A DNA stretch of 64,000 nucleotides, from assembly GCA_963774405.1 (NCBI GenBank), contig CAVZEV010000008.1:1-64000 (forward strand), given 5' to 3'. How positions within the stretch are numbered: position 1 is the first letter of the stretch; each line of letters begins with the position of its first letter. A model generated the notes under the pieces. It worked only from the letters and a program-made list of their open reading frames with translations. It did not search any database and was not told the origin of the DNA. This document shows positions 34,151-42,633 of this stretch, one piece after another. A program made the position numbers and the translations under genes. The DNA is from VRUE01 sp963774405 (GTDB lineage Bacteria > Actinomycetota > Thermoleophilia > Solirubrobacterales > 70-9).

Positions 34151-35091
34151 GTGACGCTCTGTGCCGCCATAGATATTGGGTCGAATACGACTCGGGTGCT
34201 CGTTGCCGAGCCCGTTGAGGGGCAGTTGAAGAAGGTGATGGAGCAGCGGGCGTATACGCGGATCAACAAGGCGCTCGACGGGGACGGGGCGATCTTGGCG
34301 GCGAAGGTCGATGAGGTTTGCGACGTGGTCGCGACTCAGGTGCGGCTGGCGAAAGAGCTGGGGGCGGAAGAGATTCGCGCTGTCGCGACGGCCGCGGTGC
34401 GCGAGGCCTCCAACAGCGACGAGGTCGCGAGCCGCTATTGGCGAGGCGGCGGGCGTCCGGGTCGAGGTGCTCAGCGACGAGGAGGAGGGGAGGCTCTCCT
34501 TCATCGGCGCGACCAAGACGCTCGGCCACCCGGTCGAAGGGCGGGTCGGCGTCGTCGACGTCGGCGGCGGCTCGACCGAGGTGATCCTCGGCACCGTGCC
34601 GGGTGGCGCCGAGGAGGTCCGTTCCTGGCGGGTCGGCTCGGGAGTGCTCGCCAACGAGCTGATCTCCTCCGATCCACCGTCCGCGGCCGAGATCCGCAAG
34701 GTCCGCGACCGCATCGAGGACATTTTCGAGGGGGTCGAGATCGAGCATCCGGCCCAGGCCGTCGCGGTCGGCGGCAGCGCCACCTCGCTGCGCCGGCTGG
34801 TCGGCGCAGTGCTCGAGTACGAGACGCTGGAGCGGGGGATCCGGGTGCTCTGCGGCGACCCGGCCGCCGACGTCGCGCGTCGCTTCGAGCTCGACCCCGA
34901 ACGGGTCCGCATCCTCACCACCGGCGTGCTGCTGCTGGAGAAGGTCTCCGAGCTGCTCGGCCAGCCGCTGCAGATCGGCAAGGGCGGGTTGCGCGAGGGC
35001 GTCGTCCTCGATCTGCTCAACGGCAACAGCAACGGCTCCAAGCTCGGCGCCTCGTCGCCTGACGGGCTCGGCCGTCCTCTAGCCTCCCAGC
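34151..35091 (+). CDS. ppx: Exopolyphosphatase / pppGpp phosphohydrolase (Ppx/GppA), frameshifted
   Basis: GTG 34151. The N-terminal ASKHA fold begins AAIDIGSNTTRVLVAE and continues through IRAVATAAVREASNS. One extra base near 34437 moves the rest to another frame: AIGEAAGVRVEVLSDEEEGR, GVVDVGGGSTEVILGTVPGG, AVAVGGSATSLRRLVG and the closing GKGGLREGVVLDLLN. The exact stop is uncertain; the family end is reached by about 35070. It degrades polyphosphate or pppGpp. The gene lies between phoU and CHAD, and ppk follows, so polyphosphate turnover genes are grouped here. Confidence 0.85.
35080..35085 (+). promoter_or_regulatory. Candidate -10 element upstream of CHAD gene
   Basis: TAGCCT, 6 nt before the GTG at 35092; lies at the end of ppx. 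Weak on its own, but matches the spacing seen at other genes in the window. Confidence 0.3.
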
Positions 35092-36009
35092 GTGGCCGGT
35101 GCGCGCAAGGTCGAGCTCGACTGCGAGGGGTCGTTCTCCGAGGCAGCAGCGCGGGTCGTCCGGGTGCGCTCCAAGGAGGTATTTGCGAATTCCGAGGGCG
35201 TCCTCGACCTCGGCGATGTCGAGCGGGTGCACGACATGCGGGTGGCGACGCGCCGATTGCGCGCGGCCCTGGAGGTCTTCGAACCCTGCTTCCCGCATAA
35301 GCGCCATCGCAAGGCATTGAGGAAGGTGAAGGCGCTGGCCGACGCGCTCGGCGAGCGCCGCGACGCCGATGTTGAAATCGCCTTGCTCGAGGGTCTCGTC
35401 GGCGAGGCGGCGGAGGCGGACCGGGCGCGCACTTCGCGACCTGATCGCGGAGCTGCGGACGCATCAAGCCGAGGCCAACGAGGCGCTCGCGCCTTTCGTC
35501 GCCCCGAAGCGGCTGAAGAAGCTGCGACGGCGGCTGAAGAAGCTTGCCAAGAAGGCGAGATCGTGAAAGCCCGAGCCATTGAGGGCCTGAACTCAGATCG
35601 GGCGCTCATGCCCAATGTGGCCCTGATCGTCTCGGTGCGGCTCGACGAGTTGCGCGGCTTGGCCGACCCGGCACTTGCCCCGGGCGCGAGCCAAGCGCAA
35701 CACGACCTGCGGATCGCCGCCAAGCGCCTGCGCTACGTGCTCGAGATCTTCGCCCCCTGTCTTGGTGAGCAGGCCGAGGCCGCCCGCGGCGCCGCCAAGC
35801 GCCTGCAGTCCGTGCTCGGCGACCTGCACGACTGCGACCTGATGCTGACCAAGGTCGAGCGGATCGGCTCGGTCGAGGCCGTCCTGCGCCAACGTCGCGA
35901 ACGCCTCTTCCACGACTTCGTCGCGCTCTGGCAGGCCGAGGCGAGCAAGGGCACCTGGGCAGCGCTCGAGGCCGGCCTCGAGGACGCGCCCTCCCTTTTC
36001 CGTCCCTGA
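35092..36009 (+). CDS. CHAD-domain protein (two compensating frameshifts)
   Basis: Starts at GTG 35092. CHAD helices with conserved His/basic faces are seen as ERVHDMRVATRRLRAALEVF, KVKALADALGERRDADVEI, then HDLRIAAKRLRYVLEIFAP and RLQSVLGDLHDCDLM. Between about 35435 and 35560 the protein-like sequence moves to another frame (ALRDLIAELRTHQAEANEAL, PKRLKKLRRRLKKLAKK) and then returns, so a +1 and a -1 error cancel. CHAD domains bind polyphosphate, and placement between ppx and ppk fits this. About 305 aa. Confidence 0.88.
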   Translation: MAGARKVELDCEGSFSEAAARVVRVRSKEVFANSEGVLDLGDVERVHDMRVATRRLRAALEVFEPCFPHKRHRKALRKVKALADALGERRDADVEIALLEGLVGEAAEADRARTSRPDRGAADASSRGQRGARAFRRPEAAEEAATAAEEACQEGEIVKARAIEGLNSDRALMPNVALIVSVRLDELRGLADPALAPGASQAQHDLRIAAKRLRYVLEIFAPCLGEQAEAARGAAKRLQSVLGDLHDCDLMLTKVERIGSVEAVLRQRRERLFHDFVALWQAEASKGTWAALEAGLEDAPSLFRP

Positions 36010-36030
36010 GACGGTTTTTGGGGGAGCATC

Positions 36031-36074
36031 GGTCACCGCATGTTCACCTGCGGTTCTCTGCTCGTTCACATGTC
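36031..36074 (+). promoter_or_regulatory. Four-unit PHO box upstream of PHP-glycosyltransferase
   Basis: Four contiguous 11-nt units: GGTCACCGCAT, GTTCACCTGCG, GTTCTCTGCTC and GTTCACATGTC. This is the strongest PHO site in the window. It ends 58 bp before the ATG. AGGGAGA lies 6-12 nt before that ATG as ribosome site. Confidence 0.8.
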
Positions 36075-36132
36075 TTGCCTGCAAATGCCGAACTCTTGAG
36101 GTGACGGAAACGACTAGAGCAGGGAGACGCCG

Positions 36133-38466
36133 ATGACTTCCCGTGTAGACATGCATTGCCACTCCACCGCCTCACAGCTCTCGCGGCTCGGAGTTCAGCG
36201 CTCGTTGGGGCTGCCCGAGTGCGCGACGCCGCCCGAGGAGGTCTACGAGCTGGCCAAGCGGCGGGGGATGGACTTCGTCACGATCACCGACCACGACACG
36301 ATCGACGGCTGTCTCGAGCTCGCCGATCGTCCCGATTGCTTCGTCTCCGAGGAGCTGACCGCACGCTTTGTCGGCGAGCCACAGGCGGTGCACGTCCTCT
36401 GTTACGGGATCACCCCCGGGGACCACGAGTGGCTGCAGGCACACGCCGGCGACGTAGAGGCCTGCGCCGCGTACCTTGCCGAGAACGAGATCGCCTCCGC
36501 GTTGGCGCACCCGTTCTACAACGTCGAGGCGCCGCTGACGCCGCGACACCGGCGCCGGCTCGCCGAGCTCTTCCCGATCTGGGAGGTGCGCAACGGCTCT
36601 CGCGCCGCCGAGCTCAACATGCCGGCGGCGATCTACATCGAGACCCACGGCGGGACCGGGATCGGCGGTTCAGACGACCATGCCGGCGTGGACATCGGCC
36701 GCACCTTCACCGAGGTGCCCGCGGCCGCCACGCCGGAAGAGTTTCTCCACAAGATCCGAGCCGGCGATGCCAAGGGGGGCGGCCAGCAGGGCAGCGCCGC
36801 CAAGTGGGCCCACGCCGCCATGGCGCTCGCCACCCGCGCCCTGACCCTCGGTTCCGGTGCGCCTTATCCCTCTCATGGAGGGAAAAGGCGCACCGGAACG
36901 GTTGATCCAGCGGTGGTGATGAAGATTGCCCAGCGGGTGATCAGCGAGGGGGCGGCGCGGGAGGGCAAGGTCGCGGCCGACATCGGGCCCGAGGACGCGC
37001 GGGCGCTGCTCGAGGCCTGGCTGAGCTCGATCGAGCTCGAGCTGCGCGGCCCGGAGCTGATCGCCTACCTGCAGGAGGAGGACTTCTCCCACGCCGACCT
37101 CTACCGCCGGGCGCGGCGCACCCACGAGCGGCGCCTGCGCGGGGCGATCGCCGCCGGCGCCGACGCTGCGCGCGAGGGCAATCTGACCACGGCCTTCGGT
37201 GGTCTCTTCGACGCGGTGATCCCGGCCGTGCCATACGCGCCTGCGATCACCTTTCTCGGCGCCGAGAAGGCGAAGCTGGCAAGCCGCGCGGAGGAGCGGC
37301 CGCGAATTGCCCTGATCGCCGACGGGATCGGCGCCACCCATGGGGTGACGGCGACGATCGAGAAGATCCGCGAGCTCGGCGTGCCGGGCTTCGAGATCGA
37401 GGTCGTCGGCACCGACGCCGGCGTCGACCGGCGGCTGCCGGCGGCGGCCGAGCTCGAGGTTCCCTTCTACGCCGGCATGAGCCTCGGCGTGCCGGGGTTG
37501 CCCGGGCTGGCCGAGACCCTCGCCGAGGGCCGCTACGACGCCGTCCACGTCACCGCCCCCGGCCCAGCCGGGATCGCCGCGACCCTGCTCAACCGGATCG
37601 CCGGCACGCCGCTGATCGCCAGCTACCACACCGAGCTGGCCGGCTACGCCGGTCTGCGCAGCGGCGACGCCGCGGTCGAGGCGATGGCCAAAGCCGCCCT
37701 CGGCGCCTTCTACGGCGCTCCCTCGCTGGTGCTCTCGCCGAGCCCGGCCGCCGACCGCTCGCTGATCGAGCTCGGCATCGAGGAGGCGCACCTCGCTCGC
37801 TGGGAGCGGGGCGTCGACGTCACCCGCTTCGATCCCGGCAAGGCGGCGCGCGAGCACTTCCCGGGCGAGGTCAAGGTCCTCTACGCCGGTCGGCTCAGCC
37901 GCGAGAAGGGGGTCGACCTGCTGGCCGAGAGCTTCCTGCGCGCCCGCAGCGCCGACCCGCGCCTGCATCTGCTGCTAGCCGGCGGCGGTCCCGAGGAGGA
38001 CGAGCTGCGCGCCCGGCTCGGCGAGCACGCGACCTTCCTCGGTTGGCTCGAGGGCGAGGACCTGGCCCGCGCCTACGCCAGCGCCGACGTCTTCCTCTTC
38101 TGCTCGACCACCGACACCTACGGGCAGGTCGTGCTCGAGGCCGGCGCCAGCGGCGTGCCGGTGGTCGCCGTCGCCGAGGGCGGCCCCGCATCGCTGGTCG
38201 AGAACCGCCACACCGGCATGCTCTGCCAGGCCGACGCCGACCACATCGCCGGCACGGTCCTGCAACTGGCCGCCTCGCCGCTGCTGCGCCGTCACCTCGG
38301 CGCCTCCGCCGTCCGCGCCGCCCGGGCCCGCTCCTGGGAGCAGGCGATGGAGCAGCTCGCCGCCGGCTACCGCCGCGCGCTTGGCGCCGATTCGCGCCGC
38401 CGACTTTCACCCACCTCCGGGGTGGTCAAAGTCGGAAGCGCAGGCGCTTCCGTGCACGCTGCCTGA
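36133..38466 (+). CDS. PHP-domain phosphoesterase fused to GT4 glycosyltransferase
   Basis: 777 aa. Residues 1-200 form a PHP domain with all metal motifs: DMHCHSTAS (HxH), TITDHDTIDG, EE at 73-74, ALAHPFYN and GGSDDHAGVDIG. A helical linker domain spans about 210-385 (AYLQEEDFSHADLYRRARRT). A GT-B/GT4 domain follows: ALIADGIGATHGVTATIEKI, LIASYHTELAGYAGL, RGVDVTRFDPGKA, VLYAGRLSREKGVDLL and VVLEAGASGVPVVAVAEGGP (donor-site Glu). It has no signal peptide. Two palindromes are embedded: residues about 240-256 and the last 22. A four-unit PHO box precedes it and ppk follows by 10 bp. Phosphate-starvation lipid or polymer glycosylation is my inference. Confidence 0.85.
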   Translation: MTSRVDMHCHSTASQLSRLGVQRSLGLPECATPPEEVYELAKRRGMDFVTITDHDTIDGCLELADRPDCFVSEELTARFVGEPQAVHVLCYGITPGDHEWLQAHAGDVEACAAYLAENEIASALAHPFYNVEAPLTPRHRRRLAELFPIWEVRNGSRAAELNMPAAIYIETHGGTGIGGSDDHAGVDIGRTFTEVPAAATPEEFLHKIRAGDAKGGGQQGSAAKWAHAAMALATRALTLGSGAPYPSHGGKRRTGTVDPAVVMKIAQRVISEGAAREGKVAADIGPEDARALLEAWLSSIELELRGPELIAYLQEEDFSHADLYRRARRTHERRLRGAIAAGADAAREGNLTTAFGGLFDAVIPAVPYAPAITFLGAEKAKLASRAEERPRIALIADGIGATHGVTATIEKIRELGVPGFEIEVVGTDAGVDRRLPAAAELEVPFYAGMSLGVPGLPGLAETLAEGRYDAVHVTAPGPAGIAATLLNRIAGTPLIASYHTELAGYAGLRSGDAAVEAMAKAALGAFYGAPSLVLSPSPAADRSLIELGIEEAHLARWERGVDVTRFDPGKAAREHFPGEVKVLYAGRLSREKGVDLLAESFLRARSADPRLHLLLAGGGPEEDELRARLGEHATFLGWLEGEDLARAYASADVFLFCSTTDTYGQVVLEAGASGVPVVAVAEGGPASLVENRHTGMLCQADADHIAGTVLQLAASPLLRRHLGASAVRAARARSWEQAMEQLAAGYRRALGADSRRRLSPTSGVVKVGSAGASVHAA
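36851..36899. repeat. Palindromic element, copy 2 of the TTCCGGTGCGCC family, inside a coding sequence
   Basis: 22-bp arms (36851-36872 and 36878-36899) match at 21 positions around a 5-nt loop; the core is GTTCCGGTGCGCCTTATCCC. The core TTCCGGTGCGCCTT and its complement recur at 10353-10401. Here the element adds about 16 codons (SGAPYPSHGGKRRTGT) to the linker between the PHP and GT domains without breaking the frame. Confidence 0.85.
38400..38451. repeat. Two adjacent hairpins at the 3' end of the PHP-GT gene
   Basis: CCGACTTT (38400-38407) pairs with AAAGTCGG (38428-38435), with further CACC/GGTG pairing inside. Next to it GGAAGCGC (38434-38441) pairs with GCGCTTCC (38444-38451). They encode the unusual tail SPTSGVVKVGSAGASVH and end 15 bp before the stop. 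Possibly another inserted repeat, or an overlapping terminator/attenuator before ppk. Confidence 0.65.
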
Positions 38467-38476
38467 GGCAGCCTGG

Positions 38477-40589
38477 ATGGCGGCAGCCCGGCAGTACGAT
38501 GAACGCATCGACGACCCCGCTCTTTACTTCAATCGCGAGCTCTCCTGGCTCGACTTCAACCAGCGGGTGCTGGAACTCGCCGAGGACCCCGGCGGTGCCG
38601 CTGCTGGAGCAGATCCGCTTCTGCGCGATCTACGCCTCCAACCTCGACGAGTTCTTCATGGTGCGTGTCGCCGGGCTGTTCGAGCAGCTCGACGCCGGGA
38701 TCGACGCGCGCGGGCCCGACGGGCTGAGGCCGGGCGAGCAGATCGACGCGATCCAGGCGCGGGTGCTGGAGCTGGACGAGCGGCTGCACGCCTGCTTCGA
38801 AGGCAAGCTGCGGCCGGCGCTGGAGCAGGAGGGGGTCCGCATCGTCTCGCTCGACTCGGCCGGCGAGGCGGAGCGCGAAGAGATCGACGCGCGCTTCCAC
38901 GAACAGGTCTTCCCGGCGCTGACGCCGCTGGTGATCGGCATGGGCCGGCCCTTCCCCTACATCTCCAACCTCTCGCTCAGCCTCGGCGTGCTGTTGCGCG
39001 ATCCCGAGAGCGGCAGCGAGATCATCGCCCGGGTCAAGGTGCCGAAGGAGCTGCTCGGCCGCTTCCTGCCGGTTGGCGAGGGTGGCCAGACCTTCGTGCC
39101 CCTGGAGGAGGTGATCGCCGCCAACCTCGACGCCCTCTTCCCCGGCACCGAGGTGGTCGACCACGGCTACTTCCGCGTCACCCGCGACGCCGACTTCACC
39201 GTCTCCGACGAGGCCGACGACCTGCTGCAGGCGGTCCAGGACGAGATCCGCCGCCGCCGCTTCGGCGAGGTGGTGCGGCTCGAGATCGCCGCCGGGATGA
39301 ACCCGAAGCTGCGCCAGCAGCTGATCGACGCGCTGCGGCTCGAGGACCGCGAGGTCTACGACGTCAACGGCCTGATCGACCTTGCCGACCTGACCGCCGT
39401 CGCCGACGTCCCCGGTCACGCCGAGCTGCGCTACGCGCCCTGGACGCCGGTGACGCAGCAGCGCCTGCTGGGCGAGGACGACGAGCCCTGCGACATGTTC
39501 GCGACGATCCGCCAGGAGGACCTGCTCGTCCACCATCCCTACGACTCCTTCGCCAGCTCGGTCGAGCGCTTCGTCGAGCAGGCGGTCGCCGACCCGGACG
39601 TGCTGGCGATCAAGCAGACCGTGTACCGGACCAGCGACGACTCGCCCCTGGTGCCCTCGCTGATCCGCGCCTCCGAACGCGGCAAGCAGGCGGTCTGCAT
39701 GGTCGAGCTGAAGGCCCGCTTCGACGAGGAGGCCAACATCCACTGGGCCAAGTCGCTGGAGGAGTCCGGCGTCCACGTCGTCTACGGCATTCCCGGCCTG
39801 AAGACGCACGTGAAGGCGATCCTGGTCGCCCGCCGCGAGGGCGACAGGGTGCGCGAGTACGTCCACATCGGCACCGGCAACTACCACCCCAAGACGGCCC
39901 GTCTCTACACGGACTTCGGCCTCTTCACCGCCGATCCGGAGATCGGCGCCGACGTCGCCGAGATGTTCAACTTCCTCACCGGCTACGGCCGCCCGGCCGA
40001 GTACCGCAAGGTGCTGGTCTCGCCGACGACGATGCGCGATCGCATCGTCGAGGAGATCGAGGCGACGGTCGCCGCGCACGAGGCCGGCGAGGAGGCGCGG
40101 ATCACGCTGAAGATGAACTCGCTGGTCGACGCCGGCTGCATCCGGGCCCTGTACGAGGCCTCGCAGGCGGGGGTGCGGATCGACCTCAACGTGCGCGGGA
40201 TCTGCTGCCTGCGGCCCGGCGTGCCGGGGGTCTCCGAGAACATCCGCGTCGTCTCGATCGTCGGTCGCTTCCTCGAGCACTCGCGCGTCTACGCCTTCCG
40301 GCGCGGCGAGCAGACGCGGGTGCTGATGGGCTCGGCCGACCTGATGCCGCGCAACCTCGACAGCCGGGTCGAGCTGGTCACCCCGGTCGAAGACGCGGCG
40401 TTGCGGGCCGAGCTGCTCGACGTGCTCGAGCGCTGCTTCGCCGACAACGCCAACGCCTGGGAGCTCGATTCCGAGGGGGAGTGGACGCGGCTGGCCCCGG
40501 CCAACGGCAAGCGTCGCAGCGTCCAGGAGGAGATGCGCGAGCGCCACGCCGCCCGCGCCGCCGAGCAGCTGGCCGCGGTCTCCAGCTGA
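38477..40589 (+). CDS. ppk: Polyphosphate kinase PPK1 (frameshift near N-terminus)
   Basis: ATG 38477 starts MAAARQYDERIDDPALYFNR, then ELSWLDFNQRVLELAEDP. One extra base at about 38588-38597 moves the frame; the remaining 660 residues are intact: VPLLEQIRFCAIYASNLDEF, VHHPYDSFASSVERFVEQA, YGIPGLKTHVKA and YVHIGTGNYHPKTARLYTDF, with the phospho-accepting His. It polymerises the gamma-phosphate of ATP into polyphosphate. Ten bp after the PHP-GT gene, so probably in the same PHO-controlled message. Confidence 0.95.
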
Positions 40590-40625
40590 GCGTTCGGCCG
40601 CTCCGACACTCCCCGCTTCGATCAA

Positions 40626-40631
40626 TAGGAT
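40626..40631 (+). promoter_or_regulatory. Candidate -10 element, leaderless start of DUF47 gene
   Basis: TAGGAT, 6 nt before the GTG at 40638. Confidence 0.45.
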
Positions 40632-40637
40632 GGCGAG

Positions 40638-41259
40638 GTGGCGCGTCTCTCCCTCCTGCCCCGCGATCGGACCTTCTTCGATCTCTTCATCGAGGCCGGC
40701 GAGAACACCGTCAAGGCGTCGCGCCTGCTCGACCAGATGATGGCCACCTGGCCCGACTCCGGTGACCTCTCCAAACAGGTCGTCGATGCCGAGCAGGAGG
40801 GCGACCGGATCACCCACGCGATCATCAAGCGGCTCAACTCGACCTTCGTCACCCCGATCGACCGCGAGGACATCTACGGCCTGGCGACCCAGATGGACGA
40901 CATCGTCGACTACACCGAGGAGGCCGCCGACTTCCTCGGCCTCTACAAGATCGAGGCGCCGATGGCCCAGGCGCAGGAGCTGACCAAAGTGCTGGTCGCG
41001 GCCTGCGAGCAGCTCGCCGCCGGGCTCGAGCACCTGCGCGACTTCAAGGAGCCTCGACAAGTACTGGATCGAGATCCACCGGCTGGAGAACGACGGCGAC
41101 CGGATCTCCCGCGACGCCGTCGCCTCGCTCTTCTCCAACGGGATCGACCCGATGGTCGTGATCCGCTGGAAGGACATGTTCGCCGTGCTCGAGAACGCGA
41201 TCGACGCGACCGAGACGGCCGCTCAAATCCTTGAGGGAATAGTCATCAAGAACTCGTGA
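40638..41259 (+). CDS. DUF47/PhoU-like accessory protein of the Pit transporter (frameshifted)
   Basis: GTG 40638. Helical PhoU-like protein with FFDLFIEAGENTVKASRLLD and DAEQEGDRITHAIIKRLNST. The signature FVTPIDREDIYGLATQMDDI follows, then DYTEEAADFLGLYKI. One extra C at about 41052 splits it; the end LDKYWIEIHRLENDGDRISR and DMFAVLENAIDATETAAQIL lies in another frame and stops at 41257-41259. The stop overlaps pit (GTGA). DUF47 partners modulate Pit activity in several bacteria. About 206 aa. Confidence 0.88.
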
Positions 41260-42353
41260 GCTCTGACGTCATCCTCGTCATCGTCGTCGGCACCGCGCTC
41301 GCCTTCGACTTCACCAACGGCTTCCACGACACCGCCAACGTCGTCGCCACCTCGATCTCGACCGGGGCGGCGCGGCCGCAGGTGGCTATCGGGGTCGCCT
41401 CGCTGCTCAACTTCGTCGGCGCCTTCATCTCGATCTCGGTCGCGGCGACGGTCGCCAACGACGTCGTCAACTCTGCCGTGGTCACCCCGACGGTGGTTTT
41501 CGCCGGCCTGATCGGGGCGATCGCCTGGAACCTGATCACCTGGTCCTTTGGCCTGCCCTCGAGCTCCTCGCACGCGCTGATCGGCGGCGTGGTCGGCTCC
41601 GCGATCGCCGCCGCCGGCTTCGACGCCGTGCTTGCCGACGGCCTCGTCGGCAAGGTGCTGATCCCGGCCGTGATCGCGCCGATCCTCGCCTTCATCGTCG
41701 CCGGTGCCGCGATCGGCTTCGTCTACCGCATCGTCGGCCGCCAGCGTCCGGGCATGGTCACCCGGGGCTTTCGCTACGGGCAGATCATCTCGAGCAGCAT
41801 GCTGGCGCTCGCCCACGGCACCAACGACGCGCAGAAGACGATGGGGGTGATCACGCTGGCCCTGGTCGCCAACGGCACGCTCGGCGCCAACGCCGACCCG
41901 CCGCTCTGGGTGATCGTCTCCTCGGCGACCGCGATCGCGCTCGGCACCTACAGCGGCGGCTGGCGGATCATCCGCACGACCGGCACGCGGATCATCAAGA
42001 TGGACGCCGCGCAGGGCTTCTCGGCCCAGGGCGCCGGCGCCGCGGTGATCCTCGCCTCGACCCACTTCGGCTTCCCGCTCTCGACCACGCACGTGATCAA
42101 CGGCGGCGTGATGGGCGCCGGCGCCGGCAAGCGCGTCTCGGCCGTGCGCTGGGGCGTCGCCGGCAATATCGTCACCGCCTGGCTGCTCACCCTGCCGGCG
42201 GCGGCCGCGATCGGCGCGCTCGCCTACGCCCTCACAGCGGTCTTCGGCAGCGGCGCGCTCGGTCCGGTCCTGGTCACCCTGATGTCGCTCTCGCTGATCG
42301 TCGCGGTCTTCGCCCGGCGCTCGCGCGAGGGCGCACCGGTCCCGGCGAGTTGA
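41256..42353 (+). CDS. pit: Low-affinity inorganic phosphate transporter (PiT family)
   Basis: 365 aa, GTG start overlapping the DUF47 stop. PiT signature FDFTNGFHDTANVVATSIST near the N-terminus and the inverted second copy AHGTNDAQKTMGVITLAL. PSSSHALIGGVVGSAIA and FGFPLSTTHVINGGVMGAGA are the paired pore motifs. About ten TM segments. It imports metal-phosphate using the proton gradient. No PHO box is seen, consistent with constitutive Pit versus inducible Pst. Confidence 0.95.
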   Translation: MSSDVILVIVVGTALAFDFTNGFHDTANVVATSISTGAARPQVAIGVASLLNFVGAFISISVAATVANDVVNSAVVTPTVVFAGLIGAIAWNLITWSFGLPSSSSHALIGGVVGSAIAAAGFDAVLADGLVGKVLIPAVIAPILAFIVAGAAIGFVYRIVGRQRPGMVTRGFRYGQIISSSMLALAHGTNDAQKTMGVITLALVANGTLGANADPPLWVIVSSATAIALGTYSGGWRIIRTTGTRIIKMDAAQGFSAQGAGAAVILASTHFGFPLSTTHVINGGVMGAGAGKRVSAVRWGVAGNIVTAWLLTLPAAAAIGALAYALTAVFGSGALGPVLVTLMSLSLIVAVFARRSREGAPVPAS

Positions 42354-42355
42354 GC

Positions 42356-42592
42356 ATGGCGGTCGTGGTCGAGACCAAGGAATTGCTCGAGACGGTCGTC
42401 GCCTCCGTGGTCGCCGGCGTCGGCATCACCGTGATCTTCTCGGTCGCGATCTGGGGTGTGGCCCGCTTCGCCGACCTCAGTCGCAACGAGCGCCCCCTTG
42501 CGGCCGGAGCGGCGGCGACGCTCGCGGCCCTGGCCGGCTTGGCCACCCTGGCCGCGGTTGCCTTCGGCATCGTGATCATGACTCGCAAGTAA
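42356..42592 (+). CDS. Small membrane protein, 78 aa
   Basis: ATG 42356 lies 2 bp after the pit stop; TTG 42350 would overlap that stop. Two TM segments (VASVVAGVGITVIFSVAIWG and LAALAGLATLAAVAFGIVIM) flank a short basic loop ADLSRNERPL. No family recognised. The tight spacing suggests it belongs to the DUF47-pit operon and may be a small transporter partner. Confidence 0.6.
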   Translation: MAVVVETKELLETVVASVVAGVGITVIFSVAIWGVARFADLSRNERPLAAGAAATLAALAGLATLAAVAFGIVIMTRK

Positions 42593-42621
42593 CTCGCCGC
42601 GGGCGGGCCGTTTTGCCGGAC

Positions 42622-42627
42622 TACACT
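42622..42627 (+). promoter_or_regulatory. Candidate -10 element, leaderless start
   Basis: TACACT, 6 nt before the GTG at 42634. It decides the start of the next gene over TTG 42613, which would place the -10 inside the coding sequence. Confidence 0.5.
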
Positions 42628-42633
42628 TCTTAC

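Noticed and set aside
33442..34269. Minus-strand gene opposite phoU
   Set aside because: Translation is the antisense of PhoU helices with no family features.
32357..35600. Reading the broken pst-phoU-ppx-CHAD genes as true pseudogenes
   Set aside because: Every catalytic motif is intact and frames resume exactly; decay would also have changed residues. Sequence error explains it better.
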